Assembly: GCA_905236265.1 (NCBI GenBank)
Contig: CAJOOV010000155.1
Location: 1-18,951, forward strand
Length of the DNA: 18,951 bases
DNA from: an uncultured Oscillospiraceae bacterium
GTDB lineage: Bacteria > Bacillota > Clostridia > Oscillospirales > Oscillospiraceae
Reading direction: 5' to 3'
Below are positions 1-6,132 of the stretch, in pieces. Within the stretch, counting starts at the first letter, position 1; each line of letters starts with the position of its first letter. The notes under the pieces are model-generated. The model did no database searches, had not been told where the DNA came from, and saw only the letters and a list, made by a program, of their open reading frames with translations. Both the position numbers and the translations under genes were made by a program.

Positions 1-424
1 GATAGGTCTTTCCCGTGCCGGCAGGGCCAACACCCAGCGTGATGGTATTGTTCTGGATGGCCTTAATATAGTGGCTCTGCCCGGAGGTCTTTGCCCGGAT
101 GGGCTTGCCCCGTGAGGTGATGCACAGCACATCTCTTCCGAAGCTGTCGATTTCCTCTCCCTTGCCGGAGCGTACCAGAGAGAAGACATAGCGAACCAGC
201 TGCTCGTTCAGCTCCTCGCCCCGGTGCAGCAGCTTCAGCAGACCCTCCACTGCCTGTGCCGCCTGCTCTACCTGCGCCTGCTCGCCGGAGAGCTTCAACG
301 CCCCGTCCCGGCTGACGGTGGAGACTTCAAATTCCTGTTCCAGCAGGCGGATATGCTCGTCAAAGGCGCCGAACAGGGCAGATACCGCCTCGTTTTCTTC
401 CAATGGGATTTGCTTTTCTGTCAA
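1..424 (-). CDS. phoH: PhoH-family ATPase, N-terminal part (cut by left edge)
   Basis: Read on the minus strand, about 141 codons are present and the gene leaves the window at base 1. The protein begins TEKQIPLEENEAVSALFGAF after the start and ends in the Walker A motif GPAGTGKTY, with the segment TSRGKPIRAKTSGQSHYIKA before it. This matches the start of PhoH-like proteins: an N-terminal nucleic-acid-binding-like region followed by a P-loop ATPase, thought to act in RNA metabolism. The start is TTG at 424-422: an in-frame TGA lies three codons upstream, and the nearby ATG (434-432) is in another frame and soon hits a stop. A weak purine-rich ribosome site precedes it. It lies 33 nt after yqfD; the order yqfC-yqfD-phoH is a conserved Firmicute arrangement, so an operon is likely. 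The catalytic Walker B half is outside the window. Confidence 0.9.
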   Translation of the reverse strand, partial: MTEKQIPLEENEAVSALFGAFDEHIRLLEQEFEVSTVSRDGALKLSGEQAQVEQAAQAVEGLLKLLHRGEELNEQLVRYVFSLVRSGKGEEIDSFGRDVLCITSRGKPIRAKTSGQSHYIKAIQNNTITLGVGPAGTGKTY

Positions 425-457
425 GTGCGTTCATCTCTTTCTCGGATTTGTACAGGC

Positions 458-1651
458 TCAGGGGGTGGAGAGAGGCGCTTCAACGCCGATCTGCTCCAGA
501 CAGCGGGCATCCAGCGTGACAACGACGGCACCCTTCCGCTCCTCCACGCTCCAGTCTGCGCTGAGAATCTCTCCCCCGTCCAGAGCGGTCTCCAGCCGGG
601 TGCGGAGAATGTCCTTCAGAAACTGCGCCCCCGCCTGAGGGGACAGGGCGCTCTCCCCGGCCCATGCCTGCCACTGACTGCGCCAGAGTCCGAAGGGCAG
701 TGCAGTGCCGTCGGGAAGACGCAGTGGGATTAGTATGGCTATTTTAGCACATTCCCTATCCTGCTGGCTACTGTTTCCGTAAAAATTCACCCTTCTGTTG
801 AACAGCCGCCCTGCGTATCCCGTGTCCCGCTCCCCGCCGGGGGACAGGGCGGAGAGGGGAAGGGCGGCGGAGAGGGTATGCTTCGTCACCGCCCAGACCT
901 GACCCTTGGAGCGCACGCTCTGGGTGGAGACCACCTCTCCGCTGCCGTCCCGCTTCAGGTTGCGCAGCAGGTGGGAGATAATCACCTCTCCCTTCAAAAC
1001 GCCGTCCCCCTGAGCAAGCTCCGCCTGCCCTGCAATCACGTCCAGATCCACAATCCACCCGTCTCTGGCTGCCACGATGTCCGAGGGGACGGAGTCGTCA
1101 GTGATCTCCGGCACCGGATCCGCCTCCCGCACCACCACTCTGGCACGGATGCCGCTGATGTCCACGGTGAGAAAGGCCAGCTCCTGCGCCTGCATCAGCG
1201 CCCGGTTGGACAGCTCCCGCACGTCCACACCGGGGCCGTAGCTGCCTATTCCGAAGCCGCAGCGCTGCAGCAGGGCGATGACGGAGGCATCGGAGACGGT
1301 GACATTGCCCTCCACGTCAATGACCATAATAAAGCGGCTCAGGACAGTGAACAGCAGAAAAAAGAGAATCGCCCCCGCTATCATCCCTGTGCGCAGGCGA
1401 AAGCGCAGCAGAAAGGCGGGCAGCCCGCCCTCCTCCACCACCTGCAGCCGGGACAGGGACTGCTCCGCCAGCTGTTTCGCCTGTGCCAGCCTGTAGCGGG
1501 GCAGGGTGAATCTGGCACACTGGGCATTTTGAGGCGCTGCGTCCCAGAAGGGCAGGGAGTGGACGGCGCAGAGATTGAACCACCGCTCCGGATAGGGGCC
1601 GCTCAGCTCCACTGTGACCCAGCCCAGCAGCCAGCGTATCAGCCGCCCCAT
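458..1651 (-). CDS. yqfD: Sporulation protein YqfD
   Basis: A 397-residue protein recognised as the sporulation protein YqfD, from its overall sequence and its place between yqfC and phoH. An N-terminal region containing RWLLGWVTVELSG is followed by a short basic stretch and one hydrophobic membrane segment at about residues 89-110 (GMIAGAILFFLLFTVLSRF). The rest, about 290 residues, would be a large extracytoplasmic or intermembrane domain. In Bacillus subtilis the family is needed for efficient sporulation and is made in the mother cell; its biochemical role is not established. The start codon lies 1 nt beyond the yqfC stop, so translation is probably coupled to yqfC; no strong separate ribosome site is visible. 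Length is normal for the family and I see no lesion. The opposite strand is open over much of the gene, which reflects GC-rich codon use rather than a second gene. Confidence 0.9.
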   Translation of the reverse strand: MGRLIRWLLGWVTVELSGPYPERWFNLCAVHSLPFWDAAPQNAQCARFTLPRYRLAQAKQLAEQSLSRLQVVEEGGLPAFLLRFRLRTGMIAGAILFFLLFTVLSRFIMVIDVEGNVTVSDASVIALLQRCGFGIGSYGPGVDVRELSNRALMQAQELAFLTVDISGIRARVVVREADPVPEITDDSVPSDIVAARDGWIVDLDVIAGQAELAQGDGVLKGEVIISHLLRNLKRDGSGEVVSTQSVRSKGQVWAVTKHTLSAALPLSALSPGGERDTGYAGRLFNRRVNFYGNSSQQDRECAKIAILIPLRLPDGTALPFGLWRSQWQAWAGESALSPQAGAQFLKDILRTRLETALDGGEILSADWSVEERKGAVVVTLDARCLEQIGVEAPLSTP

Positions 1652-1652
1652 C

Positions 1653-1928
1653 TCAGCTCAGCTCCACGGCGGTGATTTTTCCGGAGATGCACAGCGTCTC
1701 CCCGTTCATCGACCGCAGATCCAGCCCGCTGCCCCGCACGCACACCGCCATGCGCCCTGCGCCGATGTGGATCTCCTCTGTGCCATAGCTGAGAATGCCC
1801 CTGTGTCCCTCAATCCAGAACTCCCGGTCACCCACCAGCTCCATCCGGGGCAGGCCTGCCACAATATCACCGGGCAGATCAAAGGTCTGGGCGGCCTGCT
1901 CCCGCAGGCGGTTCCATAGCTGCTGCAT
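1653..1928 (-). CDS. yqfC: Sporulation protein YqfC (YabP/YqfC family)
   Basis: A 91-residue protein with the compact beta-rich pattern of the YabP/YqfC family, including FDLPGDIVAGLPRMELVGD near residue 16 and a C-terminal CISGKITAVELS. It has no signal peptide or membrane segment. YqfC is a small sporulation protein of unknown mechanism, normally encoded directly upstream of YqfD, as here (1 nt between them). The start ATG (1928-1926) follows a strong AAAGGAGG ribosome site (plus-strand 1938-1945) at 9 nt; a second ATG seven bases upstream is out of frame. Regulation is probably by the mother-cell sigma factor sigma-E, as in Bacillus; a sigma-E-like element is noted upstream. Family assignment is firm, function unknown. 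Confidence 0.88.
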   Translation of the reverse strand: MQQLWNRLREQAAQTFDLPGDIVAGLPRMELVGDREFWIEGHRGILSYGTEEIHIGAGRMAVCVRGSGLDLRSMNGETLCISGKITAVELS

Positions 1929-1953
1929 TCCCCATGCCTCCTTTGCTCAGAAC

Positions 1954-1982
1954 ACTTTATGCGCCGGTGCGGCGCTTATGCA
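1954..1982 (-). promoter_or_regulatory. Possible sigma-E-type promoter of yqfC
   Basis: On the minus strand, CATAAAGT (plus 1954-1961) resembles the sigma-E -10 consensus CATACANT at 7 of 8 positions. TGCATA (plus 1977-1982) lies 15 nt upstream as a weak -35. A start point near 1947 would leave a leader of only about 20 nt containing the AAAGGAGG site. The hypothesis rests on the known sigma-E control of the family and on a short motif, so it is tentative. Confidence 0.3.
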
Positions 1983-2023
1983 CATAAATCGGGGCGGCAG
2001 GGAGGATGAGCACAAGATATGGG

Positions 2024-2079
2024 GGTGCATTTTCTACGAAGGGGGCTTCCGGCGGGGCGGCAAAAGGGAGAAATGCACC
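2024..2079. repeat. 9-bp inverted repeat with 38-nt centre
   Basis: GGTGCATTT (2024-2032) and AAATGCACC (2071-2079) are perfect reverse complements. The centre is G-rich and contains the small hairpin GAAG-GGGG-CTTC (about 2038-2049). On the plus strand the right arm is followed by TGTTTTTCCC, a short T-run, so a long-loop terminator or an RNA fold is possible; a two-site operator is the alternative. I do not recognise it as a known riboswitch. Confidence 0.4.
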
Positions 2080-2136
2080 TGTTTTTCCCGCAAGGGAGAG
2101 AAAAGACGCTGAATCGGCGGGTTTTCCAAACCTTTT

Positions 2137-2151
2137 GCCTAACAGTTAGGC
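2137..2151. promoter_or_regulatory. 15-bp palindrome beside the NrdR boxes
   Basis: GCCTAAC-A-GTTAGGC is a perfect 7-bp inverted repeat around a single base. Its last base is the first of the left NrdR-like box. The size and symmetry suit a dimeric repressor or activator site, but I do not recognise the regulator. Confidence 0.4.
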
Positions 2152-2166
2152 TTCTATATCTTGTGG
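2151..2166. promoter_or_regulatory. NrdR box 1 upstream of nrdD
   Basis: CTTCTATATCTTGTGG matches the NrdR consensus acaCwAtATaTwGtgt at 11 of 16 positions, including the core C-T-ATAT and the right arm TTGTG. NrdR is the ATP-cone repressor of ribonucleotide reductase genes and usually binds paired boxes about three helical turns apart. The second box starts 33 bp downstream. Confidence 0.6.
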
Positions 2167-2183
2167 AGGATAAGACTTTGATA

Positions 2184-2199
2184 CCACTAGATTTAGTGA
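2184..2199. promoter_or_regulatory. NrdR box 2 upstream of nrdD
   Basis: CCACTAGATTTAGTGA contains perfect 5-bp arms CACTA/TAGTG around GATT and matches the NrdR consensus at 12 of the 14 central positions. It is paired with box 1, with a 17-bp gap and nearly the same helical face. Both boxes lie upstream of the predicted -35 at 2219, slightly farther from the promoter than is usual for simple steric repression. Confidence 0.65.
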
Positions 2200-2218
2200 G
2201 ATTTGTGCAAATGGCCAG

Positions 2219-2247
2219 TTGCCAATTCCGGAAAGGCTTGCTATAAT
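2219..2247 (+). promoter_or_regulatory. Sigma-A-type promoter of nrdDG
   Basis: TTGCCA (2219-2224), a 17-nt spacer and a perfect TATAAT (2242-2247). Predicted start near 2254, giving a leader of about 80 nt before nrdD. The leader holds a GCCC-ATCA-GGGC hairpin (2279-2290). Confidence 0.75.
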
Positions 2248-2274
2248 CAATTGCGTTCCGGTTTCAGGAGAGCT

Positions 2275-2298
2275 ATGCGCCCATCAGGGCTGAGATAG
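2275..2298 (+). CDS. Possible 7-codon leader peptide before nrdD
   Basis: ATG-CGC-CCA-TCA-GGG-CTG-AGA-TAG encodes MRPSGLR. AGGAG (2266-2270) lies 4 nt upstream, a little close for an ideal ribosome site. It ends 34 nt before the nrdD start and overlaps the small hairpin 2279-2290. No amino-acid run suggests attenuation. Such a short frame occurs easily by chance, so this is only a possibility. Confidence 0.15.
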   Translation: MRPSGLR

Positions 2299-2332
2299 AG
2301 CAGATCGGCTCGAGGAAGGAGAGAGCTTCAGC

Positions 2333-4459
2333 ATGAAAGTGATAAAGAGAGACGGCTCCACGGTGGATTTCGACCGAAGTAAGATCGTGGTGGCGGTGCA
2401 GAAGGCGAATCAGGCGGTGGAGCCCGGCCAGCGGATTTCCGACGGACAGGTGGAATCCATTGCGGATTATGTCGCCGGACGGGACCGCAGCCGCCTGCTG
2501 GTGGAGGATATTCAGGATATGGTAGAGCAGCGCCTGATGGCGCTGGGGAAGTACGAGCTGGCAAAGCGCTATATCATCTACCGCTACAACCGTGCCCTTG
2601 CCCGCAGGCAGAACACCACGGATGAGGATATTCTCGACCTGCTCCACAACGCCAACAAGGAGATGGCAGAGGAGAACTCCAACAAGGACACCACAGTGGC
2701 CTCTACCCAGAGAGACTATATCGCCGGCATTGTCAGCCGGGATCTCACCCGGAGAATCCTGCTGCCGGACAAGATCTCCAAGGCGCATGACGAGGGCGTG
2801 TTCCACTTCCATGACGCAGACTATTTTGTCCAGCCCATCTTCAACTGCTGCCTGATTAACATCGGGGACATGCTGGACAACGGCACCATGATGAACGGCA
2901 AGCTCATTGAGTCCCCCAAGAGCTTTCAGGTGGCCTGCACCGTGTGTACCCAGATCATCTCCTGCGTGGCCTCCAACCAGTACGGCGGCCAGAGCGTGGA
3001 CATCAGCCATCTGGGCAAATACCTGCGCCGCAGCAAGGAGAAGTTTACCCACAAGATCATGGAGGCCGCCGGCGGTGCAATCAGCAGCGATCTGCTGGAC
3101 AGGCTGGTGGCGGAGCGGCTGCAGACCGAGCTGAAAAACGGCGTGCAGACCATCCAGTACCAGATCAATACCCTCATGACCACCAACGGCCAGTCCCCCT
3201 TCGTCACCCTGTTCCTCTATCTCCGGGAGGGCGATCCCTATATTGAAGAGAACGCCATGATTATCGAGGAGATTCTCCGCCAGCGGCTGGAGGGCATCAA
3301 GAACGAGAGCGGCGTCTTTGTCACCCCTGCCTTCCCCAAGCTGGTCTATGTGCTGGACGAGAACAACAACCTCACCGGCGGCAAGTACGACGACCTCACC
3401 CGGCTGGCCATCCGCTGCTCCGCCAAGCGGATGTATCCCGACTATATCTCCGCAAAGAAGATGCGGGAGAACTACGAAGGCAATGTGTTCTCCCCCATGG
3501 GCTGCCGCTCCTTCCTCGCCCCGTGGAAGGACAAGGACGGAAACTACAAGTTTGAAGGCCGCTTCAATCAGGGCGTTGTCTCCATCAACCTGCCTCAGGT
3601 GGGTCTTGAGGTCCGGGGCGACATGGAGAAGTTCTGGCCGGAGTTTGACCGGAGGCTGGAGCTGTGCAGAGAGGCGCTGATGTGCCGCCACAACGCCCTG
3701 AAGGGCGTCGTCTCCGACGTGTCCCCCATCCACTGGCAGTACGGCGCTCTGGCGCGGCTGAAGAAGGGGGAGACGATTGACAAGCTGCTCTACGGCGGCT
3801 ACTCCTCCATCTCTCTGGGCTATATCGGGCTGTATGAGCTGACCAAGCTGATGACCGGCATGAGCCACACCCAGGGGGAGGGCAAGGAGTTTGCCCTTCA
3901 GGTGATGAAGCATCTGCGGGACACCACCAAGCGCTGGAGAGCGGAGAGCAATATCGGCTTCGCCCTCTACGGCACCCCTGCCGAGAGCCTGTGCTACCGC
4001 TTCGCCCGCATCGACAAGGAGCGCTACGGCACGGTGAAGGATGTCACCGACAAGGGCTACTACACCAACTCCTACCATGTGGACGTGAGAGAGCCTATCG
4101 ACGCCTTCTCCAAGCTGAAATTCGAGGCGGAGTTCCAGCCCCTGTCCACCGGCGGGTGCATCTCCTATGCGGAGATTCCCAACATGGGGAAGAATCTGGA
4201 GGCGCTGGAGTCTCTGGTGAAGTTCATCTACGACAATATCCAGTATGCCGAGTTCAACACCAAGAGCGATTACTGTCAGGTGTGCGGCTTTGACGGAGAG
4301 ATTGTCATTAACGACAATCTGGAGTGGGAGTGCCCCTGCTGCGGCAATAAGGACCACCGCCGGATGAACGTGGTGCGCCGTACCTGCGGCTATCTGGGAG
4401 AGAACTTCTGGAATGTGGGCAAGACCAAGGAAATCCGGTCGAGGGTGCTGCATCTGTAA
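2333..4459 (+). CDS. nrdD: Anaerobic (class III) ribonucleoside-triphosphate reductase
   Basis: A 708-residue enzyme that reduces ribonucleoside triphosphates to deoxyribonucleotides without oxygen, using a glycyl radical made by NrdG. Residues 1 to about 95 form an ATP-cone allosteric domain (MKVIKRDGSTVDFDRSKIV...). The catalytic barrel follows. The C-terminal end carries the four-Cys zinc site (C648, C651, C667, C670) and the radical loop RRTCGYLGENFW, in which G686 would be the radical glycine by analogy with Escherichia coli and phage T4 NrdD. Length is normal (E. coli NrdD is similar). AAGGAG at 2316-2321 supports the ATG at 2333. Transcription probably starts at 2254 under NrdR control. 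nrdG follows after 73 nt. A long minus-strand open frame over the whole gene is a codon-bias shadow. Confidence 0.97.
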   Translation: MKVIKRDGSTVDFDRSKIVVAVQKANQAVEPGQRISDGQVESIADYVAGRDRSRLLVEDIQDMVEQRLMALGKYELAKRYIIYRYNRALARRQNTTDEDILDLLHNANKEMAEENSNKDTTVASTQRDYIAGIVSRDLTRRILLPDKISKAHDEGVFHFHDADYFVQPIFNCCLINIGDMLDNGTMMNGKLIESPKSFQVACTVCTQIISCVASNQYGGQSVDISHLGKYLRRSKEKFTHKIMEAAGGAISSDLLDRLVAERLQTELKNGVQTIQYQINTLMTTNGQSPFVTLFLYLREGDPYIEENAMIIEEILRQRLEGIKNESGVFVTPAFPKLVYVLDENNNLTGGKYDDLTRLAIRCSAKRMYPDYISAKKMRENYEGNVFSPMGCRSFLAPWKDKDGNYKFEGRFNQGVVSINLPQVGLEVRGDMEKFWPEFDRRLELCREALMCRHNALKGVVSDVSPIHWQYGALARLKKGETIDKLLYGGYSSISLGYIGLYELTKLMTGMSHTQGEGKEFALQVMKHLRDTTKRWRAESNIGFALYGTPAESLCYRFARIDKERYGTVKDVTDKGYYTNSYHVDVREPIDAFSKLKFEAEFQPLSTGGCISYAEIPNMGKNLEALESLVKFIYDNIQYAEFNTKSDYCQVCGFDGEIVINDNLEWECPCCGNKDHRRMNVVRRTCGYLGENFWNVGKTKEIRSRVLHL

Positions 4460-4481
4460 GACGAAAACCACCCAAATACCA

Positions 4482-4510
4482 ACACCGGGGCGGCTGAACC
4501 GTCCCGGTGT
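4482..4510 (+). other. Strong intercistronic hairpin between nrdD and nrdG
   Basis: ACACCGGG (4482-4489) pairs with CCCGGTGT (4503-4510). A G-T wobble and CGG/CCG extend the stem to 12 pairs, closing a CTGAA loop. The next bases are CTGTCATAAG, so there is no T-run and this is not a standard terminator. It may protect the 3' end of the nrdD message, set the nrdD:nrdG ratio, or cause partial termination. The nrdG ribosome site (GAGGGGA) begins about 9 nt later and stays single-stranded. Confidence 0.65.
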
Positions 4511-4532
4511 CTGTCATAAGAGGGGAACCGCC

Positions 4533-5072
4533 ATGAATTACGCAACCATCAAAAAAACCGACATCGCCAACGGCCCCGGCGTGCGGGTGAGCCTGTTTGT
4601 CTCCGGGTGCAGCCACCACTGCGAGGGCTGCTTTAACGCCGAGGCGTGGGATTACCACTACGGCCAGAGCTACACAAAGGACACGGAGGAGGAGATCATC
4701 GCCGCTCTCAGCCTGCCCTATATCACCGGGCTGACGCTGCTGGGAGGAGAGCCCTTTGACCCCCAAAACCAGCCCCACCTGCTGCCGCTGCTGCGCCGGG
4801 TGCGCCGGGAGCTGCCGGAGAAGACCATCTGGTGCTACACCGGCTATACGCTGGAGACAGACCTGCGCACCGACGCTCTGGGCATCCCGGAGATCACCCA
4901 TGAGATGCTCTCCCTGATCGACGTGCTGGTGGACGGGGAATTTGTCCTTGCGCAAAAGGACATTCAGCTCCGCTTCCGGGGTTCATCAAACCAGCGCCTC
5001 ATTGACCTGCGCAAGACGGAAGACAACGGAGGCAGGGTGGTCTGGTGGAAGGATGAGGTCTATCCCCAGTGA
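4533..5072 (+). CDS. nrdG: Anaerobic ribonucleotide reductase activating enzyme
   Basis: A 179-residue radical-SAM protein that cleaves S-adenosylmethionine with a [4Fe-4S] cluster to place the glycyl radical on NrdD. The CX3CX2C cluster motif is C26, C30, C33 (SGCSHHCEGCFN), and the SAM-binding GGEP is at 71-74. Length suits the NrdG family, which is shorter than most radical-SAM enzymes. The frame is open back to an ATG at 4413 inside nrdD, but the family start is MNYATIKKTDIANGPGVRVS. The ATG at 4533 has GAGGGGA upstream, so it is chosen. It is the second gene of the nrdDG operon, which ends at the terminator from 5095. The C-terminal part (VDVLVDGEFVLAQKD, LRFRGSSNQRLIDL) is also typical. 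Confidence 0.96.
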   Translation: MNYATIKKTDIANGPGVRVSLFVSGCSHHCEGCFNAEAWDYHYGQSYTKDTEEEIIAALSLPYITGLTLLGGEPFDPQNQPHLLPLLRRVRRELPEKTIWCYTGYTLETDLRTDALGIPEITHEMLSLIDVLVDGEFVLAQKDIQLRFRGSSNQRLIDLRKTEDNGGRVVWWKDEVYPQ

Positions 5073-5094
5073 GGACAGCACGATACACGCTTTG

Positions 5095-5127
5095 AAGCCC
5101 CGCCTGTGCTCAGGCGGGGCTTTCTTA
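5095..5127 (+). terminator. Intrinsic terminator of nrdDG
   Basis: AAGCCCCGCCTG (5095-5106) and CAGGCGGGGCTT (5111-5122) form a perfect 12-bp GC-rich stem with a TGCT loop, followed by TCTTA. It begins 22 nt after the nrdG stop. Since the stop codon of the convergent deacetylase gene is at 5125, the same hairpin may act in both directions; the minus-strand tail (TTCAAAG) is weaker. Confidence 0.9.
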
Positions 5128-5904
5128 CGCCGCCGGGGCAGAGGTATCCCGCTGCTGGCGGCCGGTGTGGTCAATGGTGTAGGGGGCGGGGTAGATCAGC
5201 TCCTCAATCTTACACAGGGTGTAGCCCTGCGCCTGAAGGGCTTCAATGATGCCGGGCAGTGCTTCTGGGGTGTGGAGGGCGGCGTTGTGGAACAGGACAA
5301 TGGAGCCGGGCTGCACATTGTCCAGCACCCGTTTGGTGATCTCCGGGGCGGAGAGCTCCTTCCAGTCCAGCGAATCCACATCCCACTGAATCGGCTCCAT
5401 GCCCAGAGAGCGGATGGTGTTCACCACGGTGTCATTGTAATCCCCATAGGGGGGACGAATCAGGGTGGGGCGTGTTCCGGTAATCTGTTCGATTTTGTCA
5501 CTGCAGGCGTTTACCTCAGCGGCAATGCCGTCGGCGGACAGCTCCGTGAGCTTTGGGTGGGTGTCGGAGTGGTTCTGGACGCTGTGGCCTGCGTCCGCAA
5601 GGGCTTTCACGGATTCGGGATACCTGTCAACCCACTGCCCCACCAGAAAAAAGGTGGCAGGAACGTCATAGCGGGCGAGAATGTCAATGAGCTGCTGAGT
5701 ATCCTCGTTCCCCCATGCGGCATCAAAGCTGATGGCAATGCGCTTTTCCTCCGTCTGCACGGCATAGATGGGGAGCTGGCGCTGGGTGGCGGCGGCGCCC
5801 ACTGCGTTGGGGTGGCTGACCAGCAGGAACATCCCCGCAGCCGCCGCAGCGCAGGCAAGGACGCTGAGCAGCCGCCGGGGGAGAACAAATACCTTCATCT
5901 TCAT
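5125..5904 (-). CDS. Polysaccharide deacetylase, PdaB-like sporulation type
   Basis: A 259-residue NodB-fold deacetylase that would remove N-acetyl groups from peptidoglycan or another glycan outside the membrane. A basic N terminus and hydrophobic segment (residues 12-29) form a signal peptide or membrane anchor. Catalytic motifs are present: SFDAAWGNED with D61, the metal pair H112 and H116 in NHSDTH, and RPPYGDYND with R150. SIVLFHNAALHTPEALP (H206) is the last motif. The SFDAAWG form is typical of the sporulation proteins PdaB/YlxY, where the pattern differs from TFDDGP. The start is placed at 5904, since AAGGAAGG lies 8 nt upstream; an in-frame ATG at 5925 lacks a ribosome site. CATAGAGT on the minus strand (plus 5932-5939) resembles a sigma-E -10. 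PdaB affects spore cortex stability in Bacillus; the exact substrate here is unknown. Confidence 0.85.
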   Translation of the reverse strand: MKMKVFVLPRRLLSVLACAAAAAGMFLLVSHPNAVGAAATQRQLPIYAVQTEEKRIAISFDAAWGNEDTQQLIDILARYDVPATFFLVGQWVDRYPESVKALADAGHSVQNHSDTHPKLTELSADGIAAEVNACSDKIEQITGTRPTLIRPPYGDYNDTVVNTIRSLGMEPIQWDVDSLDWKELSAPEITKRVLDNVQPGSIVLFHNAALHTPEALPGIIEALQAQGYTLCKIEELIYPAPYTIDHTGRQQRDTSAPAA

Positions 5905-6002
5905 GGAGACACCTTCCTTTCTCATAGGGTTACTCTATGCGGGAAAAGGGAGGGGTAGACTGGACAGCGCTGGATGAGAACGGAATAATACTGACAGGTG
6001 AG

Positions 6003-6031
6003 TAGACAAAAGACGAAAAAAGAGATATAAT
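6003..6031 (+). promoter_or_regulatory. Promoter 1 of the polysaccharide locus
   Basis: TAGACA (6003-6008), a 17-nt spacer and TATAAT (6026-6031) form a near-consensus sigma-A promoter. It is upstream of the dehydratase gene at 6133, with a leader of roughly 95 nt. The same TAGACA-17-TATAAT layout, with an A/G-rich spacer, recurs at 7346. Confidence 0.75.
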
Positions 6032-6132
6032 GCAAAAAGTCATTATGGGAAATGTTTGCAGATGACCGGCGCAGTACGGGAAACGGTTCGCTGCCCGGTC
6101 AGACGGCTCGTAAGTACAGGGGGATGAAAAGA

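Larger units (their letters stand above)
1929..2332. other. Divergent intergenic region between yqfC and nrdD
   Basis: This 404-base stretch carries no convincing long gene. It holds, left to right: the yqfC ribosome site and a possible sigma-E promoter (minus strand); a perfect 6-bp inverted repeat GCGCCG/CGGCGC around a 3-nt centre (1961-1975); a wide 9-bp inverted repeat (2024-2079); a palindrome GCCTAAC-A-GTTAGGC (2137-2151); two NrdR-like boxes (2151-2199); a consensus-like promoter (2219-2247); and the nrdD leader with a possible 7-codon reading frame. Base composition drops in the operator/promoter part (about 2110-2260) compared with the GC-rich flanks. Confidence 0.7.

Noticed and set aside
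878..1675. A 265-codon plus-strand frame opposite yqfD
   Set aside because: Low-complexity H/Q/P-rich translation, opposite a well-recognised gene.
1929..2332. Cobalamin or other known riboswitch before nrdD
   Set aside because: I looked for a B12-box-like or other recognised conserved core and saw none; only simple inverted repeats and the NrdR-like boxes.
2273..4471. A 732-codon open frame antisense to all of nrdD
   Set aside because: It exactly mirrors nrdD, whose third positions are mostly G/C so stops are rare on the other strand; the product is repetitive V/L/A/G/H-rich and has no ribosome site or family resemblance.
4482..4510. Terminator between nrdD and nrdG
   Set aside because: The stem is strong, but no T-run follows and nrdG needs co-transcription; described as an intercistronic hairpin instead.
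4413..4532. Extended N terminus of NrdG starting inside nrdD
   Set aside because: It would translate through the intercistronic hairpin and add 40 residues unlike any NrdG; 4533 has a good ribosome site.
4942..5958. A 338-codon plus-strand frame across the nrdG end and the deacetylase
   Set aside because: It crosses a strong terminator and lies opposite a deacetylase with all catalytic motifs; no recognisable domain.
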